A DNA stretch of 64,000 bases from Mactra quadrangularis (Eukaryota; Mollusca; Bivalvia; Venerida; Mactridae), in assembly GCA_025267735.1 (NCBI GenBank), contig CM046303.1, positions 55,011,403 through 55,075,402 of the forward strand, read 5' to 3'. Positions within the stretch are counted from its first letter, which is position 1. Each line of letters begins with the position of its first letter. This document shows positions 12,101 through 26,430 of this stretch, one piece after another. Position numbers and translations under genes: made by a program. The notes under the pieces were generated by a model that was given only the letters and a program-made list of their open reading frames with translations, was not told the origin of the DNA and did no database searches.

Positions 12101-15100
12101 AAAAACTAAATCACAAAATCAAACTGGCAATAGAATAAGCTTTCTTTTGATGTATATAAGAGTGAATAACTCGACTTAATTTGGACAAAATATATGTTTA
12201 TATATCAAGTTCGTAAATTCACCCGACCACAGATTGGTTTGATTTTTTCATTGAAATGTGCGAAAACATGCTAATTACCGAGTCTTATTGTAAGCCTTAA
12301 TTTAGGCGAAACATGTGATATTATGCATCATTTTAAAGCTGATTGTTGTAAAAATGTTTTGACGGGTACATTTTGAACAGCAAATAAATAATAAGGGCCT
12401 GGTGAGTAAACAAAACAGGCCCATTTTCGAATGTGAATTTTGTGTTCGACTGACATCCTTCTGCTGTTATTTAACACATGTTTTATTAATCATTTCATCT
12501 ATCTGTTCACAAAATCAAATTTTATATAGAACAAGCTTTAATCTGGTATAAAGATGTGCGATAAACTCTATTTAATTGCGACAAATTATACGTTAATATA
12601 TCGAGTACGAAAATTCTCAGTGCGGAAGTTCGGTTCGATATTTTCATTAAAAAAGTGCCAATACATGCTATTTACCGAGTCTTATTCTAAGCCACAATTA
12701 AGACAAAATATGCGATATTATGCATCATTTTAAAGCTTATACATAGAAAAAGGTTTAGACAGGTCGATTTTGAATTTTTGTAAAAGAATAACAACAAGAC
12801 GAGTGTATAAATTAGCCCTATTTTCGGACGTACATTTCGGTTTGAGTGACATCCTTCTGCTATAAATAAATACACGTATTCTTAATTAATTTAAAAACTA
12901 AATCACAAAATCAAACTGGCAATAGAATAAGCTTTCTTTTGATGTATATATGAGTGAATAACTCGACTTAATTTGGACAAAATTTATGTTTATATGTCAA
13001 GTTCGTAAATTCACCCGACCACAGATTGGTTTGATTTTTTCATTGAAATGTGCGAAAACATGCTTATTACCGAGTCTTATTGTAAGCCTAAATTTAAGCA
13101 AAACATGGGATATTATGCATCATTTTAAAGCTGATTGTTATGAAAATGTTTTGACGGGTACATTTTGAACAGCAAATAAATAATAAGGGCCTGGTGTGTA
13201 AACAAAACAGGCCCATTTTCGAATGTGAATTTTGTGTTCGACTGACATCCTTCTGCTGTTATTTAACACATGTTTTATTAATCATTTCATCTATCTGTTC
13301 ACAAAATCAAATTTTATATAGAACAAGCTTTAATCTGGTATAAAGATGTGCGATAAACTCTATTTAATTGCGACAAATTATACGTTAATATATCGAGTAC
13401 GAAAATTCTCAGTGCGGAAGTTCGGTTCGATATTTTCATTAAAAAAGTGCCAATACATGCTATTTACCGAGTCTTATTCTAAGCCATAATTAAGACAAAA
13501 TATGCGATATTATGCATCATTTTAAAGCTTATACATAGAAAAAGGTTTAGACAGGTCGATTTTGATTTTTTGTAAAAGAATAACAACAAGACGAGTGTAT
13601 AAAGTAGCCCTATTTTCGGACGTACATTTCGGTTTGAGTGACATCCTTCTGCTATAAATAAATACACGTATTCTTAATTAATTTAAAAACTAAATCACAA
13701 AATCAAACTGGCAATAGAATAAGCTTTCTTTTGATGTATATATGAGTGAATAACTCGACTTAATTTGGACAAAATTTATGTTTATATGTCAAGTTCGTAA
13801 ATTCACCCGACCACAGATTGGTTTGATTTTTTCATTAAAATGTGCGAAAACATGCTAATTACCGAGTCTTATTGTAAGCCTAAATTTAGGCAAAACATGT
13901 GATATTATGCATCATTTTAAAGCTGATTGTTGTAAAAATGTTTTGACGGGTACATTTTGAACAGCAAATAAATAATAAGGGCCTGGTGAGTAAACAAAAC
14001 AGGCCCAATTTCGAATGTGAATTTTGTGTTCGACTGACATCCTTCTGCTGTTATTTAACACATGTTTTATTAATCATTTCATCTATCTGTTCACAAAATC
14101 AAATTTTATATAGAACAAGCTTTAATCTGGTATAAAGATGTGCGATAAACTTTATTTAATTGCGACAATTTGAACGTTAATATATCGAGTACGAAAATTC
14201 TCAGTGCGGAAGTTCGGTTCGATATTTTCATTAAAAAAGTGCAAATACATGCTATTTATCGAGTCTTATTTTAAGCCACAATTAAGACAAAATATGCGAT
14301 ATTATGCATCATTTTAAAGCTTATACATAGAAAAAGGTTTAGACAGGTTGATTTAGAATTTTTGTAAAAGAATTACAGCAAGACGAGTGTATAAAGTAGC
14401 CCTATTTTCGGACGTACATTTCGGTTTGAGTGGCATCCTTCTGCTATAAATAAATACACGTATTTTTAATTTATTTAAAATTTGAATCACAAAATCAAAC
14501 TGGCAATAGAATAAGCTTTCTTTTAATGTATAAATGAGTGAATAACTCGACTTAATTTGGACAAAATATATGTTTTTATGTCAAGTTCGTAAATTTACCC
14601 GACCACAGTTTGGTTTGATCTTTTCATTGAAATGTGCGAAAACATGCTAATTACCGAGTCATATTGTAAGCCTAAATTTCGGCAAAACATGTGATATAAT
14701 GCATCATTTTAAAGCTGATTGTTGTAAAAATGTTTTGACGGGTACATTTTGAACAGTAAATAAATAATAAGGGCCTGGTGAGTAAACAAAACAGGCCCAT
14801 TTTCGAATGTGAATTTTGTGTTCGACTGACATCCTTCTGCTGTTATTTAACACATGTTTTATTAATCATTTCATCTATCTGTTCACAAAATCAAATTTTA
14901 TATAGAACAAGGTTTAATTTGGTATATAGATGTGCGATAAACTCTATTTAATTGCGACAAATTATACGTTAATATATCGAGTACGAAAATTCTCAGTGCG
15001 GAAGTTCGGTTCGATATTTTCATTAAAAAAGTGCAAATACATGCTATTTACCGAGTCTTATTCTAAGCCACAATTAAGACAAAATATGCGATATTATGCA

Positions 15101-16600
15101 TCATTTTAAAGCTTATTACATAGAAAAAGGTTTAGACAGGTCGATTTAGAATTTTTGTAAAAGAATTACAGCAAGACGAGTGTATAAAGTAGCCCTATTT
15201 TCGGACGTACATTTCGGTTTGAGTGACATCCTTCTGCTATAAATAAATACACGCATTTTTAATTTATTTAAAATTTGAATCACAAAATCAAACTGGCAAT
15301 AAAATAAGCTTTCTTTTAATGTATAAATGAGTGAATAACTCGACTTAATTTGGACAAAATATATGTTTTTATGTCAAGTTCGTAAATTAACCCGACCACA
15401 GTTTGGTTTGATTTTTTCATTGAAATGTGCGAAAACATGCTAATTACCGAGTCTTATTGTAAGCCTAAATTTAGGCTAAACATGTGATATTATGCATTAT
15501 TTTAAAGCTGATTGTTGTAAAAATGTTTTGACGGGTACATTTTGAACAGCAAATAAATAATAAGGGCCTGGTGAGTAAACAAAACAGGCCCATTTTCGAA
15601 TGTGAATTTTGTGTTCGACTGACATCCTTCTGCTGTTATTTAACACATGTTTTATTAATCATTTCATCTATCTGTTCACAAAATCAAATTTTATATAGAA
15701 CAAGCTTTAATCTGGTATATAGATGTCCGATAAACTCTATTTAATTGCGACAAATTATACGTTAATATATCGAGTACGAAAATTCTCAGTGCGGAAGTTC
15801 GGTTCGATATTTTCATTAAAAAAGTGCAAATACATGCTATTTACCGAGTCTTATTTTAAGCCACAATTAAGACAAAATATGCGATATTATGCATCATTTT
15901 AAAGCTTATACATAGAAAAAGGTTTAGACAGGTCGATGTAGAATTTTTGTAAAAGAATAACAGCAAGACGAGTGTATAAAGTAGCCCTATTTTCGGACGT
16001 ACATTTCGGTTTGAGTGACATCCTTCTGCTACAAATAAATACACGTATTTTAAATTAATTTACCAACCAAATTACAAAATCTGACTGGCAATAGAATAAG
16101 CTTTCTTTTGGTGTATAAATGAGTGAATAACTCGTCTTAATTTGGACAAAATATATGTTTATATATCAAGTCTGAAATTCGCCCGACCACAGTTTGGTTT
16201 GATTTTTTCATTGAAATGTGCGAAAACATGCTAATTACCGAGTCTTATTTTAAGCCACAATTTTGACAAAACTTGTGATATTATGCATCATTTTAAAGCA
16301 GATTGTTTGAAAAATGTTTTGACGGGTACATTTTGAACAGTAAATAAATAATAAGGGCCTGGTGAGTGAACAAAACAGGCCCATTTTCGAATGTGAATTT
16401 TGTGTTCGATTGACATCCTTCTGCTGTTAATAAAAACATGTTTTATTAATTATTTCACCAATCTATTCACAAAATCAAATTTTATATAGAACAAACTTTG
16501 TTTTGGTGTATAAATGTGAGATAAACTCATTTTAATTGCGACAAAATATATGTATTTAAATATATCAAGTACGAAAATTCTCAGTACGAAAGTTCGGTTC
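9116..16600 (+). repeat. Left arm: array of 792-bp dimeric repeats
   Basis: Units begin with ccttctgctgttattt at 9289, 10081, 10873, 11665, 12457, 13249, 14041, 14833, 15626 and 16427. Spacing is exactly 792 for most units and 793 and 801 for the last two. Each unit has two related 396-bp monomers, A (starts ccttctgctgtt) and B (starts ccttctgctata, for example 9685). They share the order 'ccttctgct', 'cacaaaatcaaa', 'agaa(c/t)aagctt', 'taccgagtctta', 'gatattatgcatcattttaaagct' and 'gacat'. Divergence increases towards the centre (14.0-16.6 kb). A 62-codon open frame recurs on the minus strand only because the unit recurs. Confidence 0.92.
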
Positions 16601-16860
16601 GAATTACTCTCACATTTGTGTACCAAAAGAAAGCTTGTTCTATATATAATTTGTTTTTGTGAATAGATTGGTGAAGTAATTTTATAAAAGATGTATTTAT
16701 TAATAGCAGAAGGATGTCGATCTGTCGAACAAAAGTTTACATTTGAAAATGGGCCTGTTTTGTCCACTCGCAGTGCCCTTATTGTTGACTTATTTTTCAA
16801 AATGTACCCGTGAAAACATTTTCCAAACAATCAGCCTGAAAATGATGAAATTCTGACAGT
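16601..16860 (-). repeat. Orientation switch: inverted monomer at the inner end of the left arm
   Basis: At about 16600 the left-arm monomer stops mid-unit. The sequence continues as monomer material in the opposite orientation (agaaagcttgttctat, tagcagaaggatgtc, gggcctgttttgt). The block ends in 'tactgctgtactgctgtactgccg' type repeats near 16866-16890. Confidence 0.75.
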
Positions 16861-19845
16861 AAGGCTTTACTGCTGTACTGCTGTACTGCCGTTTCTGCTG
16901 TCTTCACATACATGCACTAATTGACACTTATTTTTTTTAAATTGAAAAATGTTCACAAGAAAACTGAGGACCTTAAAAGATTCTCCTTAAAAATCACAGT
17001 GATTGTTACTTTTGGTTTTAGATACAAATGAGTACAAAGTTATTTTCTTCTTGATCAAAGGTTGAAGCACATAGTGCAGAAACCTCAATCTAAAAGCAAA
17101 ACAATATTTGTACATGAAATACATTTATTTCTATGGTTGCGGGGATCCAAACAGAGTGCAAGTACCGAGTAATTACCCCGGTTATTTTTAACGGGGTAAT
17201 TGGATCTTTAGGATTGGAGATCCTTTTCTATTTATTAAGTTTAAAGCCAAATTTTGACATATTGATGTAGAAATCAAAACTATTTAGGGAAATAAACTTT
17301 AATTGATGAAATTGTATTAACTATATATACTTATAAAGGTTTTTTAAGATTAATATTCCAGCTATTTTTATTTCTAGAGTGGAATATAATGTAAACAAAG
17401 TGTGAAAAATCTAAAATATTGAGAATTTTAGTTCTGAAATTTGAAATTCTTATGTTTTTAATATTGTTAATGTCATTTGGTTTATATTACAATGGTTGCA
17501 TTGATACTATTATGTTTAATGACATCTTTATATGTCTCCAATCCATAAAGAGTGATTTTTTTGTAAAAATTTAAGGTTTTTAACACTAATATGCAGTCTT
17601 TTATTGAAGGAGATGGGCAAAAAATTGTCCTTTTGTCAAAAATATCATACTTTTCAGTATTTAGTATATGTAAGGTACATGTAGTAATTAAATAGAAGAA
17701 TTAAAATAATTTGAAAATGGTGTAAAATTCAACAATTTGAACTGTTTAAATAATAAAATTGGTGTTTCCCTAACCCGGAAAGTTATTCAGAATGATGTTT
17801 TTAAAGAATTTGACCCTGTTTTGTTGAATAATTTTTGGTCTTAGGTCTATGTATTTTGCTATTTAGTGAAAATCACTTGAATTTTAAACAAAACTAGTGG
17901 ATAACAGTTTATATAAGAGGTTTAAATTACCTCATTGTTATAGTTTTATAGTTTGTTATGTGAAAAATAGCCATTTAAATGGTATTTTCTGCATTATGGT
18001 GTTATATATACAGATTTCATTGAAACTCTTGAGGTACTTGCACTTATATTGGGTGATATAAATGAAATAGACTGAGAATGGGGGCTCTAGATCTTATCGG
18101 TCATTTGGCAATCAACTATATAAGTTTCTAGAGCCATATAGACTGAACTCCTGACCGCCTTGCTTGTATCTAGTAGGATCTGGATGTCAAAGGGGACATC
18201 ACTGAAACCCATTGTTGCCTTTAGGAGCTCAATTTTGGCTCCAAATGGTGTAGGAGTATTTTGGAAGCTCCTGTGGCAGAATGAACCAGTCCCAATGATG
18301 GCATTCAGGTTTTTTAAATTTTTTTGGTTTGAGCCCTGGCCCAGAATTTAACAGCCTGCCCAGACCTGAAAATGAGTGGCATGACTCCTGCCTCTGCTTC
18401 TAAAAGATGCTGTGGGGGTGGTTGGTAAGGCCCTTAGAGCAATTCTCAATGCTTAATTCTGTATAATATTTAGTCTTTGGAGTTGGGAGGGGCTAGTTAC
18501 AGAATAAATTTCAGCTCCATATTCATTTTTTGATCTTGTGAGAGATTTGTACATTAGTAATAGACTGTTTTAATCAGTATTCTAAAAAGTTTAAAATTTT
18601 ACAAAAAAATCCGGGCACGTTAAAAGATTCCTTGTAAAAAATCACATTGACTGGTACCTTTAATTTTTGTAACAAAAGATTAAAAGTTACACACAATGTA
18701 GTGTACTTCTTGAATGAAATCTTCTGTACAGAGCACAAAAGACTCAATCCATAAGTACTATAGAAAAAGTTAAACAATAGTATTGTATTATTAATTGCGG
18801 GGATCCCAAAATAGTGCGAATACCAAGTAACTACCCCGGTTTATTAAACATATCCGGGGTGATTGGATCTTATGGACCGGAGAATATATTATATATATAT
18901 ATTAGTATACATATGTCAGTTGTTGACATATTTTTGAAAACTCTATAATATTTTCTTAAGAGTTATTCATTTTGATATTTTTTTTCAGTATTGGAACAGA
19001 AAATAAACTTTAATAGGTGTTCCAATAGATTTTTTGTTGATTTTTTAGTAAAAATATAATGTGAAATTCTAAAACCCAAGACATTTTAGCTCTAATTTAA
19101 AAGAATTTTGTCATTAGGTATATTAATGAAGTTTTTGATATATATATTACTGTGTTTAAGATGGTAATTTCAGGTCTTTTGTTTCTTTTACAGGTTCCTA
19201 ACCCATAATTAGTTTAAGAAATTGTTAAATTAAAGGTTTTAAAGCCTTTTAATAGGCTAAATTGTATAAAATTTGTATTAAAATAGACAAAATAATGTCT
19301 TTTTGTAGTAAAAAACATAAATTTCCACATTATATGATTAAAATATATATATTCCTGTATAGTAGGAATTAAATAATGTAAAATAATTTTAAGATTCAAC
19401 AGATTTGTTGAATATTTGTTAAATTTATGGGTTTTAGTAACCCGGTAAGTCTGGTAATAGTGTTTATCTGGGTAAAAAGACCCTGATAATGTATATTTAA
19501 GTAGGATTTGCATCCTAGGATATATTTAATTACAATGAATTTAAGGCATTTTTAATTTTGCTAGTAAATAGCATTAAAATTAGAGGTTTTGGGTACCTCA
19601 GAATTGATTTTAAGTCTTTTCAGGACTTTCAAATAAGTTTAATTAGATGTTTTAACTGCATTTTGGTGTTTTTATGCAGTGTTTATGTAACTCATATGGT
19701 ATTCGCACTTAATTGGGTGGAATAAATGAAATAGACTGAATTTGTGGGATCTAGATTTTGTCTTTCATTTGACAGTCTACTATGTAGATCTCTAGAGCCC
19801 TATAGACTGAGGTTCTAACTGCCTTGCTAGGATCACCACCAAATA
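16861..19845. repeat. Central region with two diverged copies of a second module
   Basis: The first copy starts near 16950 and the second near 18590, in the same orientation. Matching landmarks are 'ttaaaagattc(t)cctt' (16975 / 18620), 'gcggggatcc' followed by a ggttat/ggttta hairpin segment (about 17140 / 18797), 'aatgaaatagactga' (about 18062 / 19726) and a 'ctctagatc ... tctagagcc' imperfect hairpin (about 18085-18135 / 19748-19800). Offsets are about 1.64-1.66 kb. Copy 1 carries an extra tail (about 18165-18560) absent after copy 2. No credible open reading frame; the longest candidates (63, 67, 99 and 102 codons) show no known domain. Confidence 0.7.
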
Positions 19846-22800
19846 ACACCAAAATAAATCTTATTCTATTGTTAGTCTTGATTTTGCGAATAGGTTGGTA
19901 AATTAATAAATAAATCGTGCATTTATTAATAGCAGAAGGGTGGCAGTCAAACCCAAATTTATATCCGAAAACAGGGCTAACTTCTACACTCGCCATGCTG
20001 TTATTCTGTATTATTTTTTTCGCAAATAGACATTTCAAAACATTTTTAATTTGATGCATAATGTGTAAGGTTTAAGTCGAAACATTCTCGAAAATTGCTC
20101 TCGAAAAAAGACCTGTTACTAGTCATTTCACAAAAAAGAATCATTTAGAAAAAACTCAAACATCGAACCAGTTAGTATCGTTCGGCCTTATAAAAATCGA
20201 GTTTTGTATGTTAATATATATCAAAAGAAAGCTTGTTTTATCTTCAGTCTAATTATGTGTATGGATTTGTAAAATACATAGTCAAACATGTTTTTGTTTA
20301 CAGCACAAGGATGTCAGTCGAACACAAATTCACAATAAGAAATTGGCCTGTTTTGTACACTCGACAGGCCCTTATTGTTTATTTATAGTTCTAAATTTAC
20401 CCGTCAAAACATTTTCCAAACAATCAGCTTGAAAATGATGCATAAAAGCACATGTTTTAACTTAGTTGTGGTTTAAAATAAGACTCGGTAGTGTGCATGT
20501 ATTTGCACATTTTTTGAAAATATCGAACCGACCTTTCGTACTGAGAATTTTCGTACTTGACATATTTAAATACATATATTTTGTCGCAATTAAAATGAGT
20601 TTATCGCACATCTATATACCAAATTAAAGCTTGTTCTACATAAAATTTTATTTTGTGAACAGATAGATGAAACGATTAATAAAACATGTGTTTATTAACA
20701 GCAGAAGGATGTCAGTCGAACACAAAATTCACATTCGAAAACGGGCCTGTTTTGTTTACTTACCAGGCCCTTATTATTTATTCACTGTTCAAAATGTACC
20801 CGTAAAAACACTTTCACAACAATCAGCTTTAAAATGATGCATAATATCACATGTTTTGCCAACATTTAGGCTTACAATATGACTCGGTAATTAGCATGTT
20901 TTCGCACATTTCAATGAAAAAATCAAACCAAACTGTGGTCGGGTAAATTTACGAACTTGACATAAAAACATATATTTTGTCCAAATTAAGTCGAGTTATT
21001 CACTCATTTATACATTAAAAGAAAGCTTATTCTATTGCCAGTTTGATTTTGTGATTCAAGTTTTAAATAAATTAAAAATACGTGTATTTATTTATAGCAG
21101 AAGGATGTCACCCAAACCGAAATGTACGTCCGAAAATAGGGCTACTTTATACACCCGTCTTGCTGTTATTCTTTTACAAAAATTCAAAATCGACCTGACT
21201 AAACCTTTTTCTATGTATAAGCTTTAATATGATGCATAATATCGCATATTTTGTCTTAATTGTGGCTTAAAATAAGACTCGGTAAATAGCATGTATTGGC
21301 ACTTTTCTAATGAAAATATCGAACCGAACTTCCGCACTGAGAATTTTCGTACTCGATATATTAACGTTCAAATTGTCGCAATTAAATAGAGTTTATCGCA
21401 CATCTTTATACCAGATTAAAGCTTGTTCTATATAAAATTTGATTTTGTGAACAGATAGATGAAATGATTAATAAAACATGTGTTAAATAACAGCAGAAGG
21501 ATGTCAGTCGAACACAAAATTCACATTCGAAAATGGGCCTGTTTTGTTTACTCACCAGGCCCTTATTATTTATTTACTGTTCAAAATGTACCCGTCAAAA
21601 CATTTTTACAACAATCAGCTTTAAAATGATGCATAATATCACATGTTTTGCCTGAATTTAGGCTTACAATATGACTCGGTAATTAGCATGTTTTCGCACA
21701 TTTCAATGAAAAAATCAAACCAAACTGTGGTCGGGTAAATTTACGAACTTGACATAAAAACATATATTTTGTCCAAATTAAGTCGAGTTATTCACTCATT
21801 TATACATTAAAAGAAAGCTTATTCTATTGCCAGTTTGATTTTGTGATTCAAATTTTAAATAAATTAAAAATACGTGTATTTATTTATAGCAGAAGGATGT
21901 CACTCAAACCGAAATGTACGTCCGAAAATAGGGCTACTTTATACACTCGTCTTGCTGTAATTCTTTTACAAAAATTCTAAATCGACCTGTCTAAACCTTT
22001 TTCTATGTATAAGCTTTAAAATGATGCATAATATCGCATATTTTGTCTTAATTGTGGCTTAAAATAAGACTCGGTAAATAGCATGTATTTGCACTTTTTT
22101 AATGAAAATATCGAACCGAACTTCCGCACTGAGAATTTTCGTACTCGATATATTAACGTATAATTTGTCGCAATTAAATAGAGTTTATCGCACATCTATA
22201 TACCAAATTAAACCTTGTTCTATATAAAATTTGATTTTGTGAACAGATAGATGAAATGATTAATAAAACATGTGTTAAATAACAGCAGAAGGATGTCAGT
22301 CGAACACAAAATTCACATTCGAAAATGGGCCTGTTTTGTTTACTCACCAGGCCCTTATTATTTATTTGCTGTTCAAAATGTACCCGTCAAAACATTTTTA
22401 CAACAATCAGCTTTAAAATGATGCATAATATCACATGTTTTGCCTAAATTTAGGCTTACAATAAGACTCGGTAATTAGCATGTTTTCGCACATTTCAATG
22501 AAAAAATCAAACCAAACTGTGGTCGGGTAAATTTACGAACTTGACATAAAAACATATATTTTGTCCAAATTAAGTCGAGTTATTCACTCATTTATACATT
22601 AAAAGAAAGCTTATTCTATTGCCAGTTTGATTTTGTGATTCAAGTTTTAAATAAATTAAAAATACGTGTATTTATTTATAGCAGAAGGATGTCACCCAAA
22701 CCGAAATGTACGTCCGAAAATAGGGCTACTTTATACACCCGTCTTGCTGTTATTCTTTTACAAAAATTCAAAATCGACCTGACTAAACCTTTTTCTATGT

Positions 22801-25800
22801 ATAAGCTTTAAAATGATGCATAATATCGCATATTTTGTCTTAATTGTGGCTTAAAATAAGACTCGGTAAATAGCATGTATTGGCACTTTTCTAATGAAAA
22901 TATCGAACCGAACTTCCGCACTGAGAATTTTCGTACTCGATATATTAACGTTCAAATTGTCGCAATTAAATAGAGTTTATCGCACATCTATATACCAGAT
23001 TAAAGCTTGTTCTATATAAAATTTGATTTTGTGAACAGATAGATGAAATGATTAATAAAACATGTGTTAAATAACAGCAGAAGGATGTCAGTCGAACACA
23101 AAATTCACATTCGAAAATGGGCCTGTTTTGTTTACTCACCAGGCCCTTATTATTTATTTGCTGTTCAAAATGTACCCGTTAAAACATTTTTACAACAATC
23201 AGCTTTAAAATGATGCATAATAACACATGTTTTCCCTAAATTTAGGCTTACAATAAGACTCGGTAATTAGCATGTTTTCGCACATTTCAATGAAAAAATC
23301 AAACCAATCTGTGGACGGGTGAATTTACGAACTTGACATATAAACATAAATTTTGTCCAAATTAAGTCGAGTTATTCACTCATATATAATCAAAAGAAAG
23401 CTTATTCTATTGCCAGTTTGATTTTCTGATTTAGTTTTTAAATTAATTAAGAATACGTGTATTTATTTATAGCAGAAGGATGTCACACAAACCGAAATGT
23501 ACGTCCGAAAATAGGGCTACTTTATACACTCGTCTTGTTGTTATTGTTTTACAAAAAATCAAAATCGACCTGTCTCAACCTTTTTCTATGTACAATCTTT
23601 AAAATGATGCATAATATCGCATATTTTGTCTTAATTGTGGCTTAGAATAAGACTCGGTAAATAGCATGTATTGGCACTTTTTTAATGAAAATATCGAACC
23701 GAACTTCCGCACTGAGAATTTTCGTACTCGATATATTAACGTATAATTTGTCGCAATTAAATAGAGTTTATCGCACATCTATATACCAGATTAAAGCTTG
23801 TTCTATATAAAATTTGCTTTTGTGAACAGATAGATGAAATGATTAATATAACATGTGTTAAATAATAGCAGAAGGATGTCAGTCGAACACAAAATTCACA
23901 TTCGAAAATGGGCCTGTTTTGTTTACTCACCAGGCCCTGATCATTTATTTGCTGTTCAAAATGTACCCGTCAAAACATTTTTACAACAATCAGCTTTAAA
24001 ATGATGCATAATATCACATGTTTTGCCTAAATTTAGGCTTACAATAAGACTCGGTAATTAGCATGTTTTCGCACATTTCAATGAAAAAATCAAACCAATC
24101 GGTGGTCGGGTGAATTTACGAACTTGACATAAAAACATATATTTTGTCCAAATTAAGTCGAGTTATTCACTCATTTATACATTAAAAGAAAGCTTATTCT
24201 ATTGTTAGTTTGATTTTGTGATTCAAATTTTAAATAAATAAAAAATACGTGTATTTATTTATAGCAGAAGGATGCCACTCAAACCGAAATGTACGTCCGA
24301 AAATAGGGCTACTTTATACACCCGTCTTGCTGTAATTCTTTTACAAAAATTCTAAATCAACCTGTCTAAACCTTTTTCTATGTATAAGCTTTAAAATGAT
24401 GCATAATATCGCATATTTTGTCTTAATTGTGGCTTAAAATAAGACTCGATAAATAGCATGTATTTGCACTTTTTTAATGAAAATATCGAACCGAACTTCC
24501 GCACTGAGAATTTTCGTACTCGATATATTAACGTTCAAATTGTCGCAATTAAATAAAGTTTATCGCACATCTTTATACCAGATTAAAGCTTGTTCTATAT
24601 AAAATTTGATTTTGTGAACAGATAGATGAAATGATTAATAAAACATGTGTTAAATAACAGCAGAAGGATGTCAGTCGAACACAAAATTCACATTCGAAAA
24701 TGGGCCTGTTTTGTTTACTCACCAGGCCATTATTATTAATTTGCTGTTCAAAATGTACCCGTCAAAACATTTTTACAACAATCAGCTTTAAAATGATGCA
24801 TAATATCACATGTTTTGCTTAAATTTAGGCTTACAATAAGACTCGGTAATTAGCATGTTTTCGCACATTTTAATGAAAAAATCAAACCAATCTGTGGTCG
24901 GGTGAATTTACGAACTTGACATATAAACATAAATTTTGTCCAAATTAAGTCGAGTTATTCACTCATATATACATCAAAAGAAAGCTTATTCTATTGCCAG
25001 TTTGATTTTGTGATTTAGTTTTTAAATTAATTAAGAATACGTGTATTTATTTATAGCAGAAGGATGTCACTCAAACCGAAATGTACGTCCGAAAATAGGG
25101 CTACTTTATACACTCGTCTTGTTGTTATTCTTTTACAAAAAATCAAAATCGACCTGTCTAAACCTTTTCTATGTATAAGCTTTAAAATGATGCATAATAT
25201 CGCATATTTTGTCATAATTGTGGCTTAGAATAAGACTCGGTAAAAAGCATGTATTGGCACTTTTCTAATGAAAATATCGAACCGAACTTCCGCACTGAGA
25301 ATTTTCGTACTCGATATATTAACGTATAATTTGTCGCAATTAAATAGAGTTTATCGCACATCTATATACCAGATTAAAGCTTGTTCTATATAAAATTTGA
25401 TTTTGTGAACAGATAGATGAAATGATTAATAAAACATGTGTTAAATAACAGCAGAAGGATGTCAGTCGAACACAAAATTCACATTCGAAATGGGCCTGTT
25501 TTGTTTACTCACCAGACCCTTATCATTTATTTGCTGTTCAAAATGTACCCGTCAAAACATTTTCATAACTATCAGCTTTAAAATGATGCATCATATCACA
25601 TGTTTTGCCAAAATTTAGGCTTACAATAAGACTCGGTAATTAGCATGTTTTCGCACATTTCAATGAAAAAATCAAACCAATCTGTGGTCGGGTGAATTTA
25701 CGAACTTGATATATAAACATAAATTTTGTCCAAATTAAGTCGAGTTATTCACTCATATATACATCAAAAGAAAGCTTATTCTATTGCCAGTTTGATTTTG

Positions 25801-26430
25801 TGATTTAGTTTTTAAATTAATTAAGAATACGTGTATTTATTTATAGCAGAAGGATGTCACCCAAACCGAAATGTACGTCCGAAAATAGGGCTACTTTATA
25901 CACTCGTCTTGTTGTTATTCTTTTACAAAAATTCAAAATCGACCTGTCTAAACCTTTTTCTATGTATAAGCTTTAAAATGATGCATAATATCGCATATTT
26001 TGTCTTAAATGTGGCTTAAAATAAGACTCGGTAAATAGCATGTATTTGCACTTTTTTAATGAAAATATCGAACCGAACTTCCGCACTGAGAATTTTCGTA
26101 CTCGATATATTAACGTATAATTTGTCGCAATTAAATAGAGTTTATCGCACATCTATATACCAAATTAAAGCTTGTTCTATATAAAATTTGATTTTGTGAA
26201 CAGATAGATGAAATGATTAATAAAACATGTGTTAAATAACAGCAGAAGGATGTCAGTCGAACACAAAATTCACATTCGAAATGGGCCTGTTTTGTTTACT
26301 CACCAGGCCCTTATTCTTTATTTACTGTTCAAAATGTACTCATCAAAACATTTTCATAACTATCAGCTTTAAAATGATGCATAATATCACATGTTTTGCT
26401 TAAATTGAAGCTTGAAATTATAATTCAATT
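19846..26430 (-). repeat. Right arm: the 792-bp array in inverse orientation
   Basis: The same A/B dimers as the left arm, read on the minus strand. On the plus strand the landmark cagcagaaggatgtcagtcgaacac recurs near 20700, 21492, 22284, 23076, 23869, 24660, 25449 and 26241, about 792 apart. The inner 19850-20700 part is strongly decayed and the outer units are close to those of the left arm. The arm is about 0.9 kb shorter than the left one. Confidence 0.9.

Noticed and set aside
18160..18351. 63-codon open frame in the centre of the giant element as a transposase remnant
   Set aside because: No DDE or other catalytic motif, and it falls in the extra tail of one central module only.
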